A stretch of DNA of 64,000 bases, from positions 42,597,465-42,661,464 of the forward strand of contig OX155980.1 of assembly GCA_944548615.1 (NCBI GenBank). Reading direction: 5' to 3'. Every line of letters begins with the position of its first letter. Position 1 is the stretch's first letter. The notes below the pieces were generated by a model that was not told the DNA's origin, searched no databases, and saw only the letters and a list, made by a program, of their open reading frames with translations. A program made the position numbers and the translations under genes. The stretch is from Micropterix aruncella (taxonomy: Eukaryota > Arthropoda > Insecta > Lepidoptera > Micropterigidae). This document shows, piece after piece, positions 55,393 through 64,000 of this stretch.

Positions 55393-55465
55393 TATAAATA
55401 CGTTGCGTGCCGCTGATCTACACGATCTTCAGTTATGAAGTAACGACTACAAAGAAGAGTAAGTG
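55393..55465 (+). promoter_or_regulatory. Candidate TATA/initiator promoter with splice donor
   Basis: TATAAATA at 55393-55400, arthropod initiator TCAGTT at 55429-55434, and AGA|GTAAGT at about 55457-55465. The distance from TATA start to the initiator A is 38, slightly long. It could be the first non-coding exon of a host gene or part of a mobile element. Confidence 0.35.
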
Positions 55466-55740
55466 CTTAAGTTTGGGAAAATAATAAAAAGCAGTATCGG
55501 GAGAGGACGAATCCTTGCCGTGTGAAACTGGACGTTACATTTGCTTTCTACAAACATTGGGAGGATTATCGTCTGGTTGCACGCCATAAAAATCCGTTTT
55601 CTTTTAACTAAAAAAAAAACCTCAATCTAATTTGTTTACATTATAAATGTGTTACGATAATTTATTTATATCGCTATTCATGTATTTAAATATTTATACA
55701 TTTGTATTTATACTTAGTCTATATGTCATGGACTTTAAAA

Positions 55741-55850
55741 TGTCATATATAATAAAGTGTAAAGTAATAATATATATAACTAAATAATAACAATGTAATC
55801 TAATAAAGTATTTATGAAATCATTTCTCATAGGGTAAATTATACTTTTTC
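55741..55850 (+). repeat. Direct repeat flanking the 3-kb Helitron, left copy
   Basis: CATATATAATAA, GTGTAAAGTA, then TATATAACTAAATAATAACA and TCTAATAAAGTA recur on the other side in two parts (58842-58890 and 59163-59233). Confidence 0.8.
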
Positions 55851-55875
55851 TATACATATGTTATAGACGTTACAA

Positions 55876-58840
55876 TCTCGTATATAAAAAGAGAAGTTCC
55901 GATTCACTCATTCATTCATTCATTCACTGACTGACTCATCAACGCCCAGCCCTAACCCTTAGACCTAGGAAGCTGAAATTTTTAACATAGGTTCCTTTTA
56001 GGACGCAAACGCTCACTGGATTTTTCGAAATTCAAACCCTAAAGGGGTGAAAAGGGGTTTCACAGTTTGTATGGAAAACCTATATAGATGTACTTTTTAA
56101 TTCGAAACTTTGAAAGACTACTCTAATAAACAAATAAGGAAATAGGTGTTTCATGTTTTTTCAAAATTCTACCCTTAAAGGGGAAAAACGGGGGTTTAAA
56201 ATTTGTATGGACAAACGATTTTAGATGGACTTTTTATTTCGAAAGTTTGTAAGATTACTCTAATAAATAAATAAGGAAACACGTGTTTCATATTTTTTCA
56301 AAATTCAACCCCTAAAGGGGTGAAAAGGGGTTTCGAAATTTTTATAGAGAGACGATATAGATGTACTTTTTAATTCGAAACTTTGTAAGATTACTCTAAT
56401 AAACAAATAAGAAAATAGGTGTTTCATGTTTTTTCAAAATTCAACCCCTAAAGGGGTGAAACGGAGTTTCAAAATTTGTATGAATGAACAATATTAGATG
56501 TGCTTTCTATTAGTAGGATGTGCTTTTTATTGTAGGATTACTATAATATAAAAATAAAAAAATGCTTCATTCGTGGTTTTTCCAAAACTCAACCCCTAAA
56601 GGGGTGGAAAGGGGTTATAAAATTTGTATGGAGAAACGATATAGATGGTCTTTTTAATTCGAAACTTTGTAAGATTACTCTATTAAACAAATAAGAAAAA
56701 AGATATTCCATTTTTTTTTAATTCTACCCCTAAAGGGGTGAAACAGGGTTCCAAACTTTTTATGAATAAACAATATTAGATGTGCTTTTTATTTCGAAAC
56801 TTCGAAGGATTACTCTAATAAAAAGGTAAGAAAATACGTATTTCGTGGATATTGAAAATTCAACCCCTAAAGGGGTGAAAATGGGTTTCGAAATTTATAT
56901 GGAGAGACGATATAGATGTACTTTTTAATTCGAAACTTTGTAAGATTACTCTAATAAACAAATAAGAAAATAGGTGTTACATGTTTTTTCTACATTCAAC
57001 CCCTAAAGGGGTGAAACGGGGTGTTAAAATTTACATGAATGAACAATATTAGATGTGCTTTTTATTTCGAATTCCTGTAGGATTACTCTAATAAAAAAAT
57101 AACAAACTGCTTCTTTCGTGGTATTTCCAAAATTCAACCCATAAAGGGGTGGAAAGGAGTTATAAAATTTGTATGCAGAAACGATATAGATGGTCTTTAT
57201 AATTTGAAACTTTGTAAGATTACTCTATTAAACAAATAGGAAAATAGGAGTTTCATTTTTTTTTTTTATTCTACCCCTAAAGGGGTGAAACAGGGTTCAA
57301 AACTTTGTTTGAATAAACAATATTAGATGTGCTTTTTATTTTGAAACTTTCGTGTTTTTTCCAAAATTCAACCCCTAAAGGGGTGGAAAGGGGTTATAAA
57401 TTTTGTATTGAGAAACGATATAGCTGGTCATTTTAATTCGAAACTTTGTAAGGTTACTCTATTAAACAAATAAGAAAATAGGTGTTTCATATTTTTTTTA
57501 AATTCTACCCCTAAAGGGGTGAAACAGGGTTCCAAACTTTGTATGAATGAACAATATTAGATGTGCTTTTTATTTCGAAACTTTGAAGGATTACTCTAGT
57601 AAAAAAATATAAGAAAAAACGTCCTTCGTGGTTTTTTAAAATTCAACCCCAAAATGAGTGAAAAGGGGTTATACAATTTGTATGGAGAAACGAAATAGAT
57701 GAACTTTTTAATTTAAAACTTTGTAAGAATAAATTCTACTAAATTTAAGGGGGAAAAGAAACTCTAATAAATTTGAGGGGGAAACAAGTGTTTCATGTTT
57801 TATCAATATTCTAGACCTAAAGGGGTGAAACAGTGTACATATTGTGTTCTTTTGGATAAACGATATTAGATTAACTTTTTAATTCGAAACTTTGTAAGTT
57901 TTTTCTAAAAAACTAATAAGCAAATAGGTATTTTATGTTTTTCAAAAATTCAACCCCTAAAGGGGTGAAACGGTGTTTCAAAATTTGTTTGGATGGACGA
58001 CATTAGATGGACTTTTAAATTCAAAACTTTGGATGATTTTGAAACTTTGTAAGATTACTCTAATAAACAAATAAGCAAATAGGTCTTTCATATTTTTTTA
58101 AAATTCAACCCCTAAAGGGGTGGAAAGGGGTTTCAAAGTTTGTAAGGAAAAATGATATTAGATGAACTTCGTATTTATTTGAAATTTCACCCCTAAATGC
58201 GTAAAAAGGGGTTTTAAAGTTCTTATCGATATTAGATGGACTTTTTATTTTGAAACTTTGTAGGATTACTCTAATAAACAAATAATCAAATACGTCTTTT
58301 GTGTTTTTTCACAATTCAACCCCTAAAGGCGTGAAAAGGGGTTTAAATTTTTTATGGAGAAACGATATTAGATGGAATTTGTAGGAATACTCTAATAAAC
58401 ATTTAAGCAAATACGTATATCGTTTTTTTAATTCAACCCTTAATGGGGCGAAAAAGGGGTTTAAATGATATTAAACAAATAAGCAAATGCATGTTTCATA
58501 TTTTTCTAAAATTTACCACTAAGGGGGTAGGAAGGGGTAAATAACGCTAAAAATCAAAATAGAATCTGAGTCGCGCCTGACGGTTCCCGGACGCGAGAAG
58601 GCGCTAGAATCTTATAAATTCATCATTTGTCTCAATAACATGCGTAGCGCAAGCACCGCGATCGTCAAATGTTCACGCCTTAATTACTTGGTTGATCATC
58701 ATGAAGTAAATATTGACAGGAGTACAGAGAAGGACGTTGGATACCTTTATATATTACACGCAAAAGTTACCACTTGATTGGGAAAAACGGATCTATCTTA
58801 ACCCAAATTTAACGCGTGCGAAGCCGCGGGCAACAGCTAG
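55876..58840 (+). mobile_element. Helitron with ~2.5-kb internal tandem array
   Basis: Starts A|TCTCGTATATAAAAAGAG and ends GCGGGCAACAG-CTAG|T (58837-58840), with a GC-rich near-palindrome GCGTGCGAAGCCGCGG just before the end. Short (CATT)n and CTGACTGACT patches follow the 5' end. No rep or helicase frame: non-autonomous. Almost the entire interior is a ~137-bp tandem repeat. Confidence 0.9.
55993..58545 (+). repeat. ~137-bp tandem repeat, about 20 units, with four-unit higher-order pattern
   Basis: Each unit is centred on CAACCCCTAAAGGGGTGAAA (a near-palindrome). Occurrences are at about 56034, 56170, 56305, 56442, 56589, 56724, 56861, 56997, 57137, 57272, 57368, 57505, 57644, 57812, 57950, 58108, 58187, 58316, 58434 and 58510. 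Units 56305-56860 and 56861-57367 are more like each other at a distance of four units (548-556 bases) than adjacent units are. The right end decays. Confidence 0.93.
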
Positions 58841-58841
58841 T

Positions 58842-59233
<392 letters not shown>

Positions 59234-59454
59234 AATCGGCATAAGGACATGTTTTTGAGGAATTCTGTATGTAATTATAATTATAATAGTTAATGCTGTT
59301 TTACTTAGTTATTGCTAAATTTTGTATATAATTATAATTATAATAGTTAATGGTTTTACTGTACTTATATAAATAAATAAATTATTAAATTTATCATCTC
59401 ATAGCGTCAACACATTTATAATATAAAATCGAAGACTATCGCGGTTGTTTGACA

Positions 59455-59631
59455 TTATAAATAGGATATAAACCAATTTACCGAGTGAAATTTGTAGCAC
59501 CTGATGTTTCGGTGACGTTGCAGCCGCCGTTGTCCAGGGTAGTCTACCCTGGACAACGGCGGCTGCAACGTCACCGAAACGTCGGGTGCTACAAATTTCA
59601 CACGGTAAATTCGTTTATATCCTATTTATAA
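59455..59631. repeat. Head-to-head pair of Penelope terminal repeats
   Basis: An ~88-base palindrome centred on T 59543: CCAGGGTAG-T-CTACCCTGG at the centre, arms running out to TTATAAATAGGATATAAA. Only a few mismatches. Each arm equals the terminal sequence after the Penelope coding region at 33187-33300. No coding part lies here. Confidence 0.9.
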
Positions 59632-60766
59632 CATTTATAATATGTTATGTGAACCTTTTAATATTCATGGTTTTAAAATAGGACTGCATGCGTTGTGCGA
59701 GATCACAGCGTGTTAGTACGCAGTGGCGACTCCGCGGTTTCGACCCCTCAGCATTACTCATTAAACAAATCGCATTTGTGAATCAGCCGCGAGAGTCGCG
59801 TCGCGTCGCCGCGTCGGTCGCTCGGTCGCGTGTCGTCGTGCTTCGAGCGCCAGTCACGCGACCGCCCCATGAAAAACCACATTCAACATTCACTTTGAGC
59901 CATCTCATTTGCTGCTAATGGCACGGGCGCCAGCAATCACTAACTGGACGAACGCCGTGCCTGTTGTGGCGTACAATGTGCGTCTGACCGAGAGCACATC
60001 TTTATATATCAACGCTCCGCCCTGTAATTCAATTACGCCCTACCACCTACACGGCAATATAATCGGTCAGTACATTACACTCGTGGATTTAGAAAGACCT
60101 TTGTATGTAATAATGTTCAACCGATCCAACCTAAGAAGCAGAGAAGCGCTATTAACATTCAGTTTCTGATTAAGAGATGTAAATATATTAACCACACGGT
60201 TCACATGTGTTTCTTCGACAGACACAACAGGATGGTCGTAATTTTCCAGTAAGAAGGTATACTTGACAAAGACTTGCGAACCATTACTAATATCTACCAG
60301 CAAGGAAGAGCGCACATCAAGATCGCTCAGAATATTTTAAAGATCAGGAGATACGGCACGAAATCTGACAGGGTTACATAGTTGACTGTTGTGAGTTAAT
60401 AGATGTTGTTAGCGAATCCGCTGTCTCAGCATGTTATTGCGATTGTTGTCGTCTTTTTATTTTGAGATCAGTAGCAAAATCTTATAGACACTACGCCACT
60501 GCCCAGCAAAGACCTGCCTCAAACAGCTACGGCAATTGGAAGCCAGTACCGTCTCCCTTGCTTACAGTTTTGAAAAGACTTCTACTTCCACCAGGCGACA
60601 ATGGTCATTTGAAGTCACAGCAAGAAGTCACTTATGCAAGCGTCTACCTATTGTGACCAATTACGGCCCGGACAATACTCCTCCAGCACGGTCATGCCGA
60701 CCAGATAAGACTAGGTTCTAAACCATATCGTACCCCCGATACGATCATTTGGTACACAAACCTGTA
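59632..60766. other. GC-enriched unassigned region with overlapping open frames
   Basis: 59680-59880 is rich in CG dinucleotides (GTCGCGTCGCGTCGCCGCGT). Downstream, plus 59909-60169 and minus 60315-60067 are open in opposite directions. The minus frame (MRSSLLVDISNGSQVFVKYT, then ENYDHPVVSVEETHVN) reads like a real protein piece and may extend to about 60410 with one stop. I do not recognise it. Confidence 0.35.
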
Positions 60767-60890
60767 GCCAGTCGGAAGGAAGGTGGTATCCTGATAGTTA
60801 ATTCCAGATGGAGATATCATTCCTAACTGGTAGTCAGGGGGCGAGGCTGTCCGCTGGTACCTTTCCCGGTATCTCGCCTTAAGGCGTTGG
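60767..60890 (+). repeat. Dispersed repeat, partner of 53441-53562
   Basis: Same order of shared words, same strand, more decayed. Confidence 0.65.
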
Positions 60891-62192
60891 TAAGTAGAGA
60901 GAAGATGTGACTCTGGCTCAGGATATCTTATGCGAAAATCGCGCTCAGACCAACTTAAGGCTATCATCACCAATTTATGCCGATTATGCTCTATTTTGAA
61001 TGTTCACGTCGTACCTATATATTTAACAAAAATATCATTATGGTGTATTTTATATAATAAAGCAGCTATTAAACAGCTATATATTAAAACAGATGATTTC
61101 TATTTTGGATGCATTCACATAATCCCCATCCCACGGGAAAATCCTTCTTTGCCTTTAATTATTATGTGCGCATTATTTTGACCTCGATATTAAAGTATTC
61201 GTCTCTGACGGAATCGAGCATTTCACTCTGCGCAGTACTTATTCTATGTTGACTTTATCGTTCTATAGCAAGCCTGGCCAACAGGTTAATCACCAACTGT
61301 ATTTATAGAATAGTCACTGCATTCTACGGTAAAGTTACTAATTTACTACTTTTTGACTTATTTCAACTACAAATTCTCGTTAATCGCAACCGCTCCCGGT
61401 AGCCAGATTGCCGTTTAAATAATCCTGAAATAAAATTATCGATGGTAGTTTTTGTATGGGAGGTTTTCTATAAGTATACATATACAACGCTATTCGTTAA
61501 AAATATTATGCCATCGTTCGATATTGTTTAGAAGATATAACGATTTAAACCTTTACATGCCTAGTTGAATAGTTTATGTATCTACGATTTTGTAAGTTCG
61601 AATGAAATAATATATCAGATTTATTTATTTTCTATTAAGTTACACTGCTTTACGAAGATATGGAAATAAAGGTATGTTTATTATATAGTATTCTTATTTG
61701 TAATTGTATGGCGTTCAATTACGGCGCATTGGCAAGCGGGATATATAGAGCGTGCACACCCACGCCGCTACGCAAAAGAGCGAATTCAATAAAATCTCCA
61801 AGCTTTGAAAAGCTGTATATTCGTTCCGCCATTAGGAGTATGTTTTGGTATGAGTCATAAGTATACAAGGAGTAAGACGAAACCGCCCATTGTCATTGAG
61901 GGAGTAAGGCATTTATTACATAATAAAATGACTAATATTTTTTGCTACTGTCCCAGACTACTACGATGATGGCATTTCGCTGGCGCGTCACACGCCGGAC
62001 ACGTTCAGTCGGCACCCACGATGGCAGTTATTACGAGTATTTTACGAGATTGGCATAATATTGTACATATTATTTATTTATTCATTCTCACCGACAACAA
62101 TATGGAATACAGAGTTTTCGCAATATTAAATACAACTTAAGATGCAGACACAACAGTGGTAGATGCAGACTAATAGTATATCATTATTTTTA
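60891..62192. other. Unassigned sequence
   Basis: No mobile element recognised apart from what is listed separately. Confidence 0.35.
61660..61860 (+). CDS. Small unrecognised open frame with signal-peptide-like start
   Basis: 66 residues. MEIKVCLLYSILICNCMA has a short basic start and a hydrophobic core like a signal peptide, with a possible cleavage after CMA. The rest is basic and contains LRKR, a dibasic motif of the sort cut in secreted precursors. No family recognised, no promoter identified, and chance is a serious alternative in AT-rich DNA. A GTATGT directly after AAAG at 61672 could also be a splice donor. Confidence 0.15.
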   Translation: MEIKVCLLYSILICNCMAFNYGALASGIYRACTPTPLRKRANSIKSPSFEKLYIRSAIRSMFWYES

Positions 62193-62728
62193 AGCTATTG
62201 CATAGCTTTTATCGCGGGCCTAGGCCAGCGCGGCGACCGAATGAAGAAATTTCCTAACGAAAATAATGATTTTAAACTGATCATTACGTCTAAAGGAGTA
62301 CTGCTTACGATTCGAAAAAAATATATGTTAAACAAGAACATTTTCCTAATATTCTTAGTTTTGAATATTTTAGATTTTGTTTATATTACATAGTGTAATT
62401 AATTTGTGAAATTAGGTCTAACCGAACACAAAAACGACTACTACGCAAATACTATCTGGCGTATTATTATGAAACCTGCACCATTTTAAAGATAATTTAA
62501 TTATCTATCTTTTTATCTACGAATATTTTCGAATAATCCGGTTTTTTTGCTTTATCAAATAAAAAATTCGTGCGCGGCGCACTAATTATTTTAACGTTTT
62601 CCGATAGAGCGCAGGTATCTGATATCAGACAAAATAAAATAAATAAATAATTATAATTGCATAAGTTGTTAAAAATGCTATGCAATAGCTTTACCGCGGC
62701 AGTCCCCGAGTGCCACACGTATTTTTTT
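62193..62728 (+). mobile_element. 0.54-kb non-autonomous element, copy 2
   Basis: Same sequence as 27819-28419 (AGCTATTGCATAGCTTTTAT, then GCCAGCGCGGCGACCGAAT, to GAGTGCCACACGTATTTT), flanked by TTA at 62190-62192 and 62729-62731. Shorter because the internal inverted repeat is reduced to one arm. Confidence 0.87.
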
Positions 62729-63512
62729 TTAAAAACGATGAGGAACGTCTTAAATATTTATACTGATTTTCGAGAAGCCCATTTAAGTTTTATTTCAAGT
62801 AGGTAGACTATATAAAACACCTATCAGTCAAACTTGTGGGTTTTAGGAAAGATAAAACGTTGCATTTCGTTGTTGTTTCTTCTTCTTTTTTACCAGTCTC
62901 TCCTACTGCTGAGAGGCGGTCACTTTTACCTGACCAGCTATTCTCATCCACTGAGGACCAGTCCTTCGGCCAGCCCATTCGACATAATACGGGTACATGA
63001 CTCATCTTGATCAATACCTCCTTATATTCCAGATGCCTATATGTTCGCGGGCGCTATATTTATTCACCTCTTGTCTACTGATGTCACCTACCTGCTTCCA
63101 TTTTCATCTTATAATTTAGCCTCTGATGTCTAAAGCTTTATTACGACATCTAAATAAAGTAACGATTGTAATTTTGCAATGTTATTTTTATCCTGTCTCT
63201 CTCCATTGCTATCTGTATGACACTACTTTTATATTAAAGGGTCCAAGTCTAAGTTCGTTCTGAATCACGTTTTAGTCAAAAAAGAGTGGACCGAACTAAA
63301 TTGACCTAACTGCCACATATATTATTTTTAACTCCCGATCAAACAAGAAGTTATTAAACGTAACTAACGATTTAATTACTGTCAGCGAAATCAGTTCAAG
63401 TTTAAGCAAAAGGGCATTTTAACCCATTATTATCAGAGTTCATTTTATGACATTTATCAGAGTTTTTTAGGGATTTTATTTTAAATAAATAAGTAATATT
63501 ATTTTGTTTTAG
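62729..63512. other. Unassigned sequence
   Basis: A minus-strand open frame at 62808-63014 (CRMGWPKDWSSVDENSW) has a TTCTTCTTC run near its end and may be a retrotransposon tail. Not supported further. Confidence 0.35.
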
Positions 63513-63600
63513 GGTGAACGATCGTTATGGAGAATTGCAGAAGTTTAAAGAAAAAGAAACATCAAACTCTTCATTGAAGAAGGGCACCATGATTCCCAGT
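63513..63600 (+). CDS. Candidate host internal exon, 88 nt
   Basis: Preceded by ATTATTTTGTTTTAG (pyrimidine-rich acceptor) and followed by CCCAGT|GTAAGT (near-consensus donor). One frame is open across all 29 full codons: it starts VNDRYGELQK and ends KKGTMIPS, hydrophilic and Lys/Ser-rich. The other two frames have or may have stops (frame 1 meets TAA). Function unknown. The rest of the gene would lie in other exons, perhaps outside the window. Confidence 0.4.
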
Positions 63601-64000
63601 GTAAGTAAGGATGATGATAATATAGCAATTTCGCAGCGATTAAAAATAAATATACTTTAACGTATGTAAAGCCATTAAAAAACTTAGAAGGAATCACAAT
63701 GACATTGTAGTTGTGGGAATTACTAGTATTGGGGGAGGATTATTAAATGTGACACAAATAAGCTCAATATTAAACGTCCGCCACCTGTCTTAATTCGATT
63801 TATTATAAAGTACCCACGAAAGTGTTCTACTAGTGGGAATATAGATACTGATGGTAAATTAATAATCAAAATGCTCTTTTAGAAGCAGAACACGCTATTG
63901 ATAAATTTGATAAAAATAGGATAGCATTAACTCGCGTAATAGCCGACGGTTGCTGGACTTGTTAGATCTGCTGCAATTTTAGGCATCCGTTGGTTTTGGT
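63601..64000. other. Unassigned end of window
   Basis: No gene recognised. If 63513-63600 is an exon, this is the start of the next intron. Confidence 0.35.

Noticed and set aside
59455..59631. Hammerhead ribozyme in the Penelope terminal repeats
   Set aside because: Some Penelope elements carry them, and CTGATG and GAAAC words occur here, but the order and the CTGATGA core with flanking stems cannot be found by eye. A covariance-model search would decide.

Overview
This window looks like insect nuclear DNA, most probably from a moth or butterfly. It is strongly AT-rich, has eight long (AT)n arrays and one 200-N assembly gap, and is dominated by decayed mobile elements: Helitrons, CR1/Jockey-type and RTE-type non-LTR retrotransposons, Penelope-like elements, a hAT transposon, MITEs and a tRNA-derived SINE. 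There are no bacterial operons, and no complete host gene was found. The assignment to Lepidoptera is an inference from the style of the repeats, not a proof.

Layout. 0-6 kb: (AT)n array, a Penelope-like GIY-YIG fragment (minus), a Tc1-like end, and a full-length hAT transposon (2965-5481) with an exact 8-bp target duplication and a broken transposase; then a second (AT)n array. 7-14 kb: a SINE, a MITE, a Helitron (9330-10986) carrying a purine-rich minisatellite and a broken helicase, a non-LTR 3' tail, a Helitron 5' end and a tandem Helitron pair (13055-14335). 14-19.5 kb: a CR1-like non-LTR element on the minus strand with endonuclease, reverse transcriptase and a 5'-truncated ORF1 fragment. 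Endonuclease and RT are separated only by a -1 shift at an A7 run. 21.5-25 kb: two minus-strand Helitrons, one with a fold-back, the other with a C-rich pyrimidine tract. 26.5-31 kb: two non-LTR fragments head to head, one split by a 0.6-kb element, then a third RT pseudogene. 31.6-33.3 kb: a MITE and a Penelope coding end with its terminal repeat. 33.3-45 kb: mostly unassigned sequence with short direct repeats, an RT relic, hairpins and an RT fragment. 45.5-48.6 kb: a nearly full-length RTE element. 51-53.6 kb: an RT relic and dispersed repeats. 55.9-58.8 kb: a Helitron filled with a ~137-bp tandem repeat in a four-unit higher-order pattern. 59.1-59.6 kb: a TIR element and a palindrome made of two Penelope terminal repeats. 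62.2-62.7 kb: a second copy of the element that split the RT at 27.8 kb. 63.5 kb: one candidate host exon.

The genes do not form a pathway. The window is best read as a TE graveyard, perhaps inside a large intron or an intergenic tract. A possible core promoter with a splice donor (55.4 kb) and an 88-nt open exon with good splice sites (63.5 kb) are the only hints of a host gene. All family assignments come from motifs read by eye; no database search was run.
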